Shown: positions 33,868-42,915 of the stretch, piece by piece
Numbering within the stretch: the stretch's first letter is position 1
Layout: every line of letters begins with the position of its first letter
Source: Clostridium algoriphilum
Lineage (GTDB): Bacteria > Bacillota > Clostridia > Clostridiales > Clostridiaceae
DNA: 49,320 nucleotides
Assembly: GCF_020443705.1 (NCBI RefSeq)
Contig: NZ_JAIZZK010000028.1
Span: 1-49,320, forward strand
Direction of reading: 5' to 3'
Translations under genes and position numbers: made by a program
The notes under the pieces: model-generated
Seen by the model: only the letters and a program-made list of their open reading frames with translations
The model's database searches: none
Told to the model about the DNA's origin: nothing

Positions 33868-33884
33868 TACTATTTCTCTTCTCC

Positions 33885-34109
33885 AGGTTACCTCCTAATT
33901 ATTTCTCTTTTTATAGCACTCCATTAGAATTTAAAACCATAATGCTTAGTAGTTCGCAAAGCTATATAGAGCTTACTGCACAAGTGCTGTGGTCTTCAGT
34001 TTTCGGTTTAATAATTCGCATCATTACACAAGAAGATTTAGATAAGAATCAGAAAGACAACTTAATTGAACATCAGCTGAATATACTAATAAAAGGAATT
34101 ACTATATAA
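33885..34109 (+). pseudogene. C-terminal remnant of a TetR-type regulator
   Basis: The frame reads ...TPLEFKTIMLSSSQSYIELT, AQVLWSSVFGLIIRIITQED and IEHQLNILIKGIT, ending in TAA at 34107-34109. The 'lWsslhGl' helix and the closing 'lli.Gi' helix are typical of the ligand domain of TetR family proteins. The DNA-binding N-terminus is missing, so it is a relic. It lies just upstream of a small membrane protein and a flavodoxin that it may once have regulated. Confidence 0.55.
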
Positions 34110-34166
34110 TATATTTAATATTTATTTTATAGATCGATTTTATTATGACATGGAGGATGAATAGCT

Positions 34167-34604
34167 ATGAAAATAGTATCTCGTTTATTGTTTGTACTAC
34201 ATTTATTTGTAGGCATAGGAGCTATGGCTGGAGGACTGGTAGCTATTATTAATCCTACAGAACCATTTGGGATGTCAGTTGAGTTTTTAAAAAATTCACC
34301 ATTTACTAATTATTTAATACCAGGAATTATCTTGTTTATTATAATTGGGCTTGGAAATATTATTAGTGCTTTTTTATTTCATTATAATTTAAGATTCCAA
34401 GGATATATAAGTTGTATTATTAGTTGCGCTTTAGTCATTTGGATTGTTGTACAATGTATAATGCTAAATGCAATTATTTTCCTACACGTTTTATTTTTTA
34501 TCATCGGGTTAATTCAAGCTGATTTGTCAATTATCATTTTGTTTGAGAAACGTCTATTTCCTACAAATCTCATTTTAGATATGTATAAAGACATAAGAAA
34601 ATAA
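34167..34604 (+). CDS. Small four-helix membrane protein
   Basis: The 145-residue protein has four predicted membrane helices, starting with LLFVLHLFVGIGAMAGGLVA, and short loops including NPTEPFGMSVEFLKNSPFTN. No catalytic motif is visible. The ATG follows GGAGG at about 11 bases. It precedes the flavodoxin gene by 68 bases, and both follow a TetR relic. I do not recognise a characterised family. Confidence 0.75.
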   Translation: MKIVSRLLFVLHLFVGIGAMAGGLVAIINPTEPFGMSVEFLKNSPFTNYLIPGIILFIIIGLGNIISAFLFHYNLRFQGYISCIISCALVIWIVVQCIMLNAIIFLHVLFFIIGLIQADLSIIILFEKRLFPTNLILDMYKDIRK

Positions 34605-34672
34605 ATGTAGAGAGATATAATTAATTATGAGAGATATAGATGAATCTATATTTATATAAGGGGGGACTCCAT

Positions 34673-35164
34673 ATGAAAACATTAATAGTTTATGCGACCA
34701 AACATGGTACAACTGAAAACGCAGTCAATATATTAAAATCTAAACTAACAGGTGACGTGAATCTAGTAAATATTATGCTAGAACCAGCTACGCAACTTGA
34801 AGAGTATGACATCATAATCTTAGGTGGTTCTATTTACATGGGTAAAATTCAAAAGAAGCTTTCAACCTTTATACTTATCAACCTACCACTTCTTTTAAAA
34901 AAACAAATTGGATTATTCATCTGTGCTGGTGAAAAAGATAAAGCCCTAGTAAGTAAGGAACTAATATTTGCTTTTCCAGCCACTCTCTTTGATCATGCAA
35001 TAGTCAAAGAGGTTTTTGGCTTTGAATTAGATATGAACAAATTAAACTTTTTTGAAAAATTTGTTATTAATAAACTTAAAGGTGTAAAAACAAGCATCCA
35101 TGAGTTATCAGAAACAAAAATCGATGCTTTTGCAAAAAATATTAATAAGGTTAGTCACTTGTAA
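34673..35164 (+). CDS. Flavodoxin domain protein (HemG/FldA-like)
   Basis: The 163-residue protein begins with the FMN phosphate loop YATKHGTTENAV after the first strand (TLIVYATKHGT). It continues with YDIIILGGSIYMGKIQKKLS, as in menaquinone-dependent protoporphyrinogen oxidase/flavodoxin-5 proteins, and has FICAGEK. It probably acts as a small electron carrier or oxidoreductase. The ATG at 34673, six bases after GGGGGG, is preferred over the longer frame from 34640. Confidence 0.85.
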   Translation: MKTLIVYATKHGTTENAVNILKSKLTGDVNLVNIMLEPATQLEEYDIIILGGSIYMGKIQKKLSTFILINLPLLLKKQIGLFICAGEKDKALVSKELIFAFPATLFDHAIVKEVFGFELDMNKLNFFEKFVINKLKGVKTSIHELSETKIDAFAKNINKVSHL

Positions 35165-35187
35165 AGTGATTAACCCTTTTCTTTTAG
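35151..35187 (+). terminator. Terminator overlapping the flavodoxin stop codon
   Basis: TTAGTCACTT pairs with AAGTGATTAA (one G-U pair) around the stop codon and is followed by CCCTTTTCTTTT. A second hairpin (35264-35302) with a 17-base nearly perfect stem lies downstream. Confidence 0.6.
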
Positions 35188-35439
35188 AATTAACTTTTTA
35201 AGTTAAATTTATTCTTACACATTAATTACTTGTAAAGTTAAAAAATAATTTTACAAAAAACTATAGCAGCCAATTTATATAAATAATATAAATTGACTGC
35301 TAAACAAACCCTAATTCATTCTTTATATCTGTAATAACGCACCTTCCCTTCTATTGTGGTTGTTTAAATTACATTAACATTATACTGATTTTTTTCAATG
35401 ACTATAATTAAAACAATTCAAATATCATACTTAATCTTT

Positions 35440-35607
35440 AAATCTTAAATCTTAAATCTTAAATCTTAAATCTTAAATCTTAAATCTTAAATCTTAAATC
35501 TTAAATCTCAAATCTCAAATCTCAAATCTTTAAACTTAAATCTTTTTAAATGTTTAAACTTAAATCTTTTTAAATCTTTTTAAATCCTTTTAAATCCTTT
35601 TAAATCC
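35440..35607. repeat. Tandem heptamer array followed by degenerate 10-mers
   Basis: Thirteen direct heptamers run from 35440 to 35530: nine AAATCTT, three AAATCTC, one AAATCTT. Past 35531 the periodicity changes to related words such as CTTTTTAAAT and CCTTTTAAAT. There are no spacers, so it is not CRISPR. The array is between the flavodoxin and kdgT, outside genes. It resembles a slippage-prone satellite. Confidence 0.9.
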
Positions 35608-35801
35608 ATGTACTTCTTAAACCAAAAATTGTTTTTATAATTTGATTAATGAATTAGGATTTGTAGGAAGAATAACTTCTTCTTGTATACATAATAACAC
35701 GGTAATCAGAACTTGTAAAGGTGTTTTTTTGAATATTCAGATAATTTTTATATTTATTTATTTAAAGGCTATCTTTCCTACAAATTCTTAATTTAGACAA
35801 T

Positions 35802-35830
35802 AAAAAAGCTGAAACATTTCGCTTCAACTT
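35802..35830 (-). terminator. Terminator of the kdgT-like gene
   Basis: On the minus strand AAGTTGAA pairs with TTCAGCTT (8 bp with one G-U) and is followed by TTTTTTATT. Confidence 0.75.
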
Positions 35831-35873
35831 CTTTAAAGATATTTGAAAATCTAAAAAATTCAAAACTTTATAT

Positions 35874-36872
35874 TTAAACTGCTCTTTGAGCTTCAAGATC
35901 ATCATAAGTTTTTTTCACTTTTGCCTTTAATATTAATTTTGCCTTTACCTTTTTATCTAAATAACCCACAAGTAATGGACATAAAATAGCTGAAACAATA
36001 ATTGCAGTTGCGATTTGTGCTGTAGCAATTGCTAAATAAGGTTTTAGGCTTACATCTGCAGCGACTATAGCTAAAGGAGTAGCTAATTGATTTCCAGCAG
36101 TGTTTCCTATTGCTGCTGAAACACCTGCTTTATAACCAAATGCACATTGCATAAAGTATCCTGCGAATCCAGTGATTACAACAACAGCTATTCCTAGTAC
36201 TATTCCCGGAATTCCAGCTTTCACTATGTTTTGGAAATTCATTCCAGCACCTAACGCAAAAGAAAAGAATGGTATTAAAGCATGTCTACCTTGCCCTAAG
36301 AATTTTTTCATATCCTCATCTAAATTACCAAGGATAAAACCGACGATAACTGGGATTATAACCGCCATCATAGATAATATAGGAATATTTGCAAGGCCAC
36401 TTGCACCAAGTGCTATCATAGTAAAGAATGCACCCCCACTTAATGCTATTACTGCACCTGCTCCTACATCGTCTTTAGTACCAAATTGGTCAGCTATTGC
36501 TACATAAAGACCAGTGTTTACACTGGAAAATGCAGACATCCAAACCATTGGTGTTATACCAAATACCCCGGCTATGCCAAACATTTTCCCAATGGAAATT
36601 GCTATAACAGCACCAATAGTAAATTTAGTTATTACAGCAACAAAACCTCTTTTTATTGGAGCGCCTGCCTGTTTAATAGAAATTTGAGATCCCATACAGA
36701 AAAGGAACATTCCAATTAAGCCTTGAGCTCCATCTTTAAATAGCGCTTGTGTAAAACCACCTATTGTTAATGCATGAGGAAAAAATGTATTGATAAGTGC
36801 ACCCAATATTAATGGCGCTACCATGAGCCCGCCTGGAGCCTTTTTCATTGTTTTTAAAATTGGTATTTGCAT
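35874..36872 (-). CDS. kdgT: 2-keto-3-deoxygluconate permease family transporter
   Basis: The 332-residue protein has about ten membrane helices and KdgT family features: MKKAPGGLMVAPLILGALIN at the N-terminus, GTKDDVGAGAVIALSGGAFF in the middle and GNTAGNQLATPLAIVAADVS late. KdgT imports 2-keto-3-deoxygluconate with protons. It is transcribed divergently from a CitA/DcuS-type two-component system, which suggests the transporter is induced by an organic or sugar acid; a related carboxylate could be the true substrate. No pectin or KDG catabolic genes are in this window. Confidence 0.85.
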   Translation of the reverse strand: MQIPILKTMKKAPGGLMVAPLILGALINTFFPHALTIGGFTQALFKDGAQGLIGMFLFCMGSQISIKQAGAPIKRGFVAVITKFTIGAVIAISIGKMFGIAGVFGITPMVWMSAFSSVNTGLYVAIADQFGTKDDVGAGAVIALSGGAFFTMIALGASGLANIPILSMMAVIIPVIVGFILGNLDEDMKKFLGQGRHALIPFFSFALGAGMNFQNIVKAGIPGIVLGIAVVVITGFAGYFMQCAFGYKAGVSAAIGNTAGNQLATPLAIVAADVSLKPYLAIATAQIATAIIVSAILCPLLVGYLDKKVKAKLILKAKVKKTYDDLEAQRAV

Positions 36873-37036
36873 TATTAAAACCTCCTATTTTTTATAATTT
36901 AGCGATATACTTTTGTTTTTAGATATATTTTCTTCTGCATTATATTTGTAGACGTTTTCATCAGTTATCTCTTATACTTATTTACTAATTTCATCTTAAC
37001 AACAAATTAATTATGTTTAAATATTTAAAAAGTAAA

Positions 37037-37070
37037 AAAAACATTGTGGTCATTAAAAAAACTTTGCAGT
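37037..37070. promoter_or_regulatory. Direct repeats between kdgT and the two-component genes
   Basis: AAAACATTGTGGT (37038-37050) and AAAACTTTGCAGT (37058-37070) are repeated in the same orientation exactly 20 bases apart, two helical turns. This is the arrangement expected for a dimeric response regulator site, here in the only shared regulatory region of the divergent pair. Confidence 0.5.
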
Positions 37071-37102
37071 ATTTTTAACAAGTAAATATTAAAAAGTAAA
37101 TA

Positions 37103-37111
37103 TGGTATAAT
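37103..37111 (+). promoter_or_regulatory. Extended -10 promoter of the sensor kinase gene
   Basis: TGGTATAAT is an extended -10 box (TGnTATAAT) about 47 bases before the kinase start; the -35 region is weak (TAAATA at 17 bases), which suits an activated or low-level promoter. Confidence 0.65.
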
Positions 37112-37157
37112 TTCTGTAAATGTATCCTAAAGTCTTAAAGTTTAAGAGGAGAAATAT

Positions 37158-38735
37158 ATGAAATTAAAAACAAAAATTACAACCACTGTAATAGGAATTT
37201 TAATTTTGACTATTGGAAGTATATCCATGCTTTCTTTTAATCAGATGAAAATAATACTTAAAGATCAATTTGGTCACAACCTTTTAAATATTGCAAATTC
37301 TGTCTCAATGAGCTATCTTGTACAAAATTACTTAACAGAAAACAATGAAATTAATGAAAAAAAACTAGATAATCAGATAGAAGGTATAAGACGTAAAACT
37401 AAAGTTGAATTTATTGTAGTAATGGATATGAAAGGTATAAGATATTCACATCCTACAAAATTAAAAATAGGTAAAAAATTTGAGGGTGGAGATGAAAAAC
37501 GTGTTCTCACAAAAGGGGAAGAATATGTTTCTGAAGCAAAAGGAAGTTTGGGGCCCTCTCTTAGAGTATTTACTCCCATATTTAAAGATGGAAAGCAAAT
37601 TGGAGCTGTAGCTATAGGTAGCCCCATAAATGAAGTTTATAATGAGATTTATTTAAAGATGGACGAATTTATACCTTTTATAATATTAGGATTATTAATA
37701 GGAGTAATTGCAGCAACTATGCTATCCTCAAATATAAAAAAAAGCATTTTCGGTCTAGAACCAATAGAAATCGCGTGGATTTTAAAGGAAAAGGAAGCTG
37801 TGCTTGAAAGTGTTAAAGAAGGGATTCTAGCTGTTGATAAAAAAGGAAGAGTAACATTATTTAATAAAGCAGCGGGAGATATTTTAAAACTTTCAAATGA
37901 AGATATCGGAAAGAATATTACAAACCTTTCTTATGAAAATAGGATTTCTGAAGTTCTAAAGGCAGGAAAATATTATGAAAATATAGAAATGAAAGTAAGA
38001 CCAGGTTTAACTATTTTATGCAAGTATAATCCGCTTAAAAATAATAAAAATGAAGTAATTGGTGTTGTAATGAATTTTAGAGATTTAACGGAAATTAAAA
38101 AAATGGCAGAAGAACTTACAGGAATAAAAAAAATGACTTGGTCCCTTAGAGCACAAAACCATGAATTTATGAATAAACTCCATACTATATCTGGAATGAT
38201 ACAGCTTGGTGAATACACTGAAGCTGTATCATTCATATCAGATATCTCTAAAAATCGGAAAGAAATCAGTAGTATTCTTACAGATAAGATTAAAAATGTA
38301 TCAATTGCAGCATTGCTATTTTCAAAATATAATAAAGCAGAAGAGGACAGAATAAAATTTGAAATTGATTCTGATTGTCGCCTAAATAAATTACCACAAG
38401 ATATGAGAGAGGATGAATTGGGTTCTGTTATTGGAAATCTAATTGAAAATTCTTTTGAGGTCGTAAGTAGCGCAGGTAGCGGGACTGTCTACTTTAAGAT
38501 TTACGAAATAGAAAATTATTTAAAAATTAAAATAAAGGACAATGGACCAGGGATTGCCATTGATATAAGAAACAACATATATGACATTGGTACTTCTACT
38601 AAAATTGGTCAGCGCGGAATTGGTATGTATCTTGTGAAAAAAATCATTGATGAAATGCAGGGACAAATTGAGTTTAGTGTAGACAATGGGACAAGTTGGG
38701 ATATAAGTATACCAATGAAAAGGAGTTGGAACTAA
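37158..38735 (+). CDS. CitA/DcuS-type sensor histidine kinase
   Basis: The 525-residue protein has a membrane helix (about 7-27), a periplasmic-type Cache/PAS sensor domain (to about 165, containing GIRYSHPTKLKIGKKFEGGD as in carboxylate sensors), a second helix (about 170-192), a cytoplasmic PAS (VLESVKEGILAVDKKGRV) and a SpoOB-type histidine box (RAQNHEFMNKLHTISGMIQL). The HATPase domain has NLIENSFEVV, DNGPGI and GQRGIGMYLVKKI. Such kinases sense citrate, malate or related acids and control transporter genes. It overlaps the regulator gene by one base (TAATG). Confidence 0.92.
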   Translation: MKLKTKITTTVIGILILTIGSISMLSFNQMKIILKDQFGHNLLNIANSVSMSYLVQNYLTENNEINEKKLDNQIEGIRRKTKVEFIVVMDMKGIRYSHPTKLKIGKKFEGGDEKRVLTKGEEYVSEAKGSLGPSLRVFTPIFKDGKQIGAVAIGSPINEVYNEIYLKMDEFIPFIILGLLIGVIAATMLSSNIKKSIFGLEPIEIAWILKEKEAVLESVKEGILAVDKKGRVTLFNKAAGDILKLSNEDIGKNITNLSYENRISEVLKAGKYYENIEMKVRPGLTILCKYNPLKNNKNEVIGVVMNFRDLTEIKKMAEELTGIKKMTWSLRAQNHEFMNKLHTISGMIQLGEYTEAVSFISDISKNRKEISSILTDKIKNVSIAALLFSKYNKAEEDRIKFEIDSDCRLNKLPQDMREDELGSVIGNLIENSFEVVSSAGSGTVYFKIYEIENYLKIKIKDNGPGIAIDIRNNIYDIGTSTKIGQRGIGMYLVKKIIDEMQGQIEFSVDNGTSWDISIPMKRSWN

Positions 38736-39424
38736 TGATACAAGTAATGATTATCGAAGATGACCCTATGGTCCTTGATATTAATATAAAATTTTTAAAA
38801 AAAGTGGAAGGTTTTGCGTTAGCTAAGGCCGCTAGCAATCTTACAGAAGCAAAAAAATTTATGGAGTATTATAAACCAAATTTAATCCTACTTGATATCT
38901 ATCTTCCTAAGGAAAATGGAATTGACTTTTTAAAATGGCTTCGAGTCGAAGAAATAAATGCAGATGTTATTTTAATCACTGCAGATAAGACCATTAATAG
39001 AATTCAAGAGGCCTTTAGATATGGAGCAAGAGATTATTTAATTAAACCATTTACTTTAGAAAGGTTTGAAGAATCACTTCTTAGATTTAAAGATAGATAC
39101 TATAACTTTAAAAGAGGGAATGAAATTGAACAAAATGAATTGGACAAGTATATTTCAAGTAGCAAAAACTTAGAAGATTTTAATAATGCCAATCAAGATA
39201 TAACAAAGGGATTAAATAGATATACTTACGAGACAATTTGGCAACAAGTTGAAAAAATAGGGGAAAATTATACTACTGCTGAAGAATTAGGTGAAACTTT
39301 AGGAATAGCAAGAGTTACTTGCAGAAAATACTTGGAATATATGAATAAAGAAGGAAAAGTTCATATGTTAATTGAATATGGTAAGATAGGAAGACCTCAA
39401 CACAAATATAAGATAAATCCGTAG
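38735..39424 (+). CDS. CitB/DcuR-type response regulator
   Basis: The 229-residue protein has a receiver domain with the acidic pair in IIEDDPMV, phosphorylated Asp in LILLDIYLPKENG, Thr in VILITADK and Lys in DYLIKPFT. An HTH output domain of the CitT/DcuR kind follows (TTAEELGETLGIARVTCRKYLEYM). ATG 38735 overlaps the kinase stop and has AAAGGAG upstream; longer frames would lie inside the kinase gene. It most likely activates the divergent kdgT gene by binding the 20-bp-spaced direct repeats. Confidence 0.92.
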   Translation: MIQVMIIEDDPMVLDINIKFLKKVEGFALAKAASNLTEAKKFMEYYKPNLILLDIYLPKENGIDFLKWLRVEEINADVILITADKTINRIQEAFRYGARDYLIKPFTLERFEESLLRFKDRYYNFKRGNEIEQNELDKYISSSKNLEDFNNANQDITKGLNRYTYETIWQQVEKIGENYTTAEELGETLGIARVTCRKYLEYMNKEGKVHMLIEYGKIGRPQHKYKINP

Positions 39425-39434
39425 AATTAATTAA

Positions 39435-39480
39435 GGTATCATAATAACTTTTTATAAAGTTATTATGATACCCCTTTTTT
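39435..39480 (+). terminator. Strong terminator of the two-component operon
   Basis: A perfect 17-bp stem (39435-39451 with 39456-39472) and a four-base loop are followed by six T. It lies between convergent transcripts and can also limit treC readthrough. Confidence 0.92.
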
Positions 39481-39488
39481 CCCAACTT

Positions 39489-41147
39489 CTATTTTATATG
39501 AAAAACAATAGATTCATATGGTCTTAGTGTTAATTTTTGAATATTATTTAATGTATCCTTATAATTTGATATTAAGATAGTTGATTGTCCATTAAGCAAT
39601 AAATCTTTAGGTAGTTTAAAAGTAGCTTCTTTCCCATAAAAATTATTTATAACTAAAAGTCTCTCAGACTTCCATGAACGAACATAAGCAAATATCTGAG
39701 AATCTTCTTTTAATATAATCTTAAAATCGCCATATGCAATTACATCATATTTTTTTCTAAGTTCTATAAGCTTTTTATAATGATAAAAAATAGAATTTTC
39801 GTCATTTAACGCATTCTCAGCATTTATTTCTTTGTAATTTTTACATATTGATATATGGGGCGTTCCTGTTGTGAAACCAGCATTCTTCTTATCATTCCAC
39901 TGAATTGGAGTGCGCGAGTTATCTCTTGATTTTGATTGAAGAATTTTAATTATTTCTTTATCATCTACACCCTTTTCTCTTAAAATATTATAATAATTAA
40001 TTGATTCTACATCTTTGTATAACTCAATTTTATCAAAGTATGGGTTTGTCATACCAAATTCCTCACCTTGATAAATATAAGGTGTACCTCTCAACATATG
40101 TATTGTTGTTGCAAGCATCTTTGCGGATTGTTTATGGAATTTTTTATCATCTCCAAAGCGAGACACAATACGTGGCTGATCATGATTACACCAAAATACA
40201 GCATTCCACCCATTACTTTTCTCAATTCCAACTTGCCATTCATTAAGAATTTGTTTTAACTGGTTAAAATCAAAATCCATTAAACTCCATTTTTCACCAT
40301 TTTTATAATCAACTTTTAGATGATGAAAATTAAATACCATTGATAGTTCTTTTTCCTTTGGATTTGAATATTTGCTGCAATTTTCTATAGTTGTTGAAGA
40401 CATTTCTCCAACCGTAATAATATCTTCACATTTTCCAAATGTTTTTTTATTTAGTTCTTTTAAATATTCATGGATTTTAGGACCATCTGTATAAAAACGG
40501 CGACCATCTCCCGCGAAATCATCTTCATATTTTTCCGGTTTTGAAATTAAATTAATCACATCAAAACGAAAGCCTTTCACACCTTTTTCCATCCAAAAAT
40601 TAACAATATCAAACACTTCTTGTTTTAACTCTTCATTTTTCCAGTTAAGGTCTGCCTGAGTTTTATGGAACAAATGCAAATAGTATTCATTAAATTCTTT
40701 TACATATTCCCAAGTTGTACCACCAAACTTAGAAATCCAATTAGTTGGCTTATCCCCATTTTTGGGTTCTTTAAATACATAGTAATCCTTATATTTTTTA
40801 TCACCACTCAAAGCCTTCTTAAACCATTTATGCTCTGTAGACGTATGATTAAATACCATGTCTAGCATAACATCAATTCCCAATTTTTTAGCTTCTAGAA
40901 TCATTTCCTCAAAATCTTCCATAGATCCAAACCTGCTATCAATGCTACAATAATCTGCTACATCGTAACCATTATCTATTTGTGGAGAACTATAAAATGG
41001 AGTTAACCATATGTAGTCCACTCCTAGCTCTTTTAGGTAATTTAATTTTTGAGTAACTCCTTTTAAATCACCATTTCCATCTCCACTTGAATCGTTAAAT
41101 GATTTAGGATATATTTGATAAACTACGCTTTTCTTAAAATCTTTCAT
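39489..41147 (-). CDS. treC: Trehalose-6-phosphate hydrolase (GH13)
   Basis: From ATG 41147 the protein is 552 residues, normal for TreC/TreA phospho-alpha-glucosidases. It opens with VVYQIYPKSFNDSSGDGNGD and carries the GH13 regions DMVFNHTS, GFRFDVINL (nucleophile Asp), VGEMSS (acid/base Glu) and CNHDQPR. It splits imported trehalose-6-phosphate to glucose and glucose-6-phosphate. It lies 90 bases behind treB in the same transcription unit. The start has AAGGAG about 11 bases upstream; 22 further residues in a longer frame do not fit the family. Confidence 0.93.
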   Translation of the reverse strand: MKDFKKSVVYQIYPKSFNDSSGDGNGDLKGVTQKLNYLKELGVDYIWLTPFYSSPQIDNGYDVADYCSIDSRFGSMEDFEEMILEAKKLGIDVMLDMVFNHTSTEHKWFKKALSGDKKYKDYYVFKEPKNGDKPTNWISKFGGTTWEYVKEFNEYYLHLFHKTQADLNWKNEELKQEVFDIVNFWMEKGVKGFRFDVINLISKPEKYEDDFAGDGRRFYTDGPKIHEYLKELNKKTFGKCEDIITVGEMSSTTIENCSKYSNPKEKELSMVFNFHHLKVDYKNGEKWSLMDFDFNQLKQILNEWQVGIEKSNGWNAVFWCNHDQPRIVSRFGDDKKFHKQSAKMLATTIHMLRGTPYIYQGEEFGMTNPYFDKIELYKDVESINYYNILREKGVDDKEIIKILQSKSRDNSRTPIQWNDKKNAGFTTGTPHISICKNYKEINAENALNDENSIFYHYKKLIELRKKYDVIAYGDFKIILKEDSQIFAYVRSWKSERLLVINNFYGKEATFKLPKDLLLNGQSTILISNYKDTLNNIQKLTLRPYESIVFHIK

Positions 41148-41237
41148 AAATGCTGATGCTCCTTTTAATGAATGCATATAAAAGAATTGGATTGAATCCC
41201 CTTTTATATGCATTTTAATTTTGTCATTTTTCTACTA

Positions 41238-42674
41238 CTAATCCTCTGGTGTAAACTTTGCTGCAAACTTGGTTTTTGAAAGAATGAGAGTTAATATAAA
41301 TGGAACAACAACCGCCACAATCATTGCTAATGAAAAAATCAACATATATTTAGGCTTAATAGACAGTATGCCTGGAATTCCACCAACACCAATTGAGTTT
41401 GCCATAACTCCTGATGCCACTGATATTACAGCTGCAATTGATGACCCTGCCATAGCTGCTAGGAAAGGATATACATACTTTAAATTAATACCAAACATAG
41501 CTGGCTCTGTTACTCCAAGGTAACAGGAAATAGCTGCTGGAATTGATACTTGTTCTTCTTCTGGTTTAATCTTCTTATTTATAAATATCATTGCTACAAC
41601 TGCAGAACCTTGAGCTATATTTGACAGTGCAATCATTGGCCATAGATTTGTTCCGCCAAATTGAGCCATAAGTTGTAAATCAATAGCATTGGTCATATGA
41701 TGTAATCCTGTTATTACGAGGGGTGCATAAAGGAATCCAAAAACTGCTGCAAATAACCACCCTAAGGCAGAAGTTAAACTATTATACACTACACTTGAAA
41801 TAGCTGAACCTATTGCCCAACCTATTGGACCTAAAACAGTATGTGCTATTATTACAGTTGGCACTAATGCTAGAAATGGTACTACTATCATAGATATATA
41901 CTCTGGTACAATTTTGCGTACATTCTTCTCCAGTATTGCCAAAAGAAATCCTGCTAAAATTGCTGGTATAACTTGTGCTTGATAACCTATCATTTGAATG
42001 TGGAAAGTTCCAAAATCCCAAAATGGAATCTTATCCGCAACAGTACTTGCTACATCATAAGCATTTAATAGCTGAGGGGATACTAGAGTAAGACCTAATA
42101 CAATTCCGAGTATTTGCGTTGTTCCCATCTTTTTAGAAATAGACCAGGTTATTCCTACTGGTAAGAAGTTAAATATAGCTTCACCAATTAACCACAAGAA
42201 TGAATGAACCCCTGCCCAAAATGGATATATCTGAGTTATTGTTTTAGTTCCATCTTCTAGAAATTTAATGTCACCGATTACATTCCGAAAACCTAATATT
42301 AACCCTCCAACTACAAGTGCTGGAATAAGAGGTGTAAATATCTCCGCTAAATTAGCAAGCATTCTTTGAACAAACTTCATATTGCCTTTCGCTGCAACCT
42401 TTGCTTTGTCTTTACTAACCCCATCAACTCCTGAAATTTTTACAAACTCATTATAAAAATCAGGCACTTCATTTCCTATAATAACTTGAAATTGACCAGC
42501 TTGTTCGAAAGTTCCTTTTACAGATTTAATACTTTTAATCTTTTTAGTATCTGCTTTTTTATCATCCTTTAATACAAATCTCATACGGGTTGCACAATGA
42601 GATACCGCTATAATATTTTCTTTTCCACCTATACATTCCAATAACTGTTTTGAGTCTTCTGAAAACTTGCTCAT
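41238..42674 (-). CDS. treB: Trehalose-specific PTS transporter, EIIBC
   Basis: The 478-residue protein has an EIIB domain (about 1-85) with the phosphorylated Cys in AVSHCATRMRFVL, then an EIIC domain with about ten membrane segments (from about residue 105), including VITGLHHMTNAIDLQLMAQF and the substrate-site CYLGVTEPAMFGINLKY. No EIIA domain is attached, so phosphate must come from another EIIA, as in other TreB/TreP proteins. The start has AAGGGGG. The gene is preceded by a promoter with two TreR operators and followed by treC. Confidence 0.93.
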   Translation of the reverse strand: MSKFSEDSKQLLECIGGKENIIAVSHCATRMRFVLKDDKKADTKKIKSIKSVKGTFEQAGQFQVIIGNEVPDFYNEFVKISGVDGVSKDKAKVAAKGNMKFVQRMLANLAEIFTPLIPALVVGGLILGFRNVIGDIKFLEDGTKTITQIYPFWAGVHSFLWLIGEAIFNFLPVGITWSISKKMGTTQILGIVLGLTLVSPQLLNAYDVASTVADKIPFWDFGTFHIQMIGYQAQVIPAILAGFLLAILEKNVRKIVPEYISMIVVPFLALVPTVIIAHTVLGPIGWAIGSAISSVVYNSLTSALGWLFAAVFGFLYAPLVITGLHHMTNAIDLQLMAQFGGTNLWPMIALSNIAQGSAVVAMIFINKKIKPEEEQVSIPAAISCYLGVTEPAMFGINLKYVYPFLAAMAGSSIAAVISVASGVMANSIGVGGIPGILSIKPKYMLIFSLAMIVAVVVPFILTLILSKTKFAAKFTPED

Positions 42675-42774
42675 ATAAAATCCCCCTTATAATTGTAATT
42701 CCTTAGATTTTACTTTTTTCACTCCTAAAAATTAATAACTACATATATACACTAGTTATTTATATACTTATCAG

Positions 42775-42792
42775 AACTTGTATATACAAGTT
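42775..42792. promoter_or_regulatory. TreR operator 2
   Basis: AACTTGTATATACAAGTT is a perfect 18-bp palindrome just downstream of the predicted treB transcription start. It contains the TTGTATATACAA core of trehalose repressor sites. Confidence 0.85.
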
Positions 42793-42804
42793 TCCTATAT
42801 CTTT

Positions 42805-42833
42805 ATATTACCTTGTCTATACAAGTTAGTCAA
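42805..42833 (-). promoter_or_regulatory. treB promoter with TreR operator 1 filling the spacer
   Basis: TTGACT (42833-42828), a 17-base spacer and TATAAT-like TAATAT (42810-42805) lie on the minus strand. The spacer itself contains the palindrome CTTGTCTATACAAG (42812-42825), so repressor binding would cover the space between -35 and -10. A catabolite site-like TGTAAACGATTTTA (42851-42864) is just upstream. Confidence 0.85.
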
Positions 42834-42892
42834 TAGTTTTCCGAAAATAATGTAAACGATTTTAAATTTTCTTAACCTGACACGTAAAACAT

Positions 42893-42915
42893 AAAAAAAA
42901 TCGCCTTATCGGCGA
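42893..42915 (-). terminator. Terminator overlapping the treR stop codon
   Basis: TCGCC/GGCGA with loop GATAA is followed by eight T on the minus strand. The treR stop (TAA, 42908-42906) is in the loop, so the last codons form the stem. It isolates treR from the treB promoter immediately downstream. Confidence 0.88.

Noticed and set aside
35440-35607. CRISPR array
   Set aside because: The units are seven bases and contiguous, with no spacers and no cas genes.
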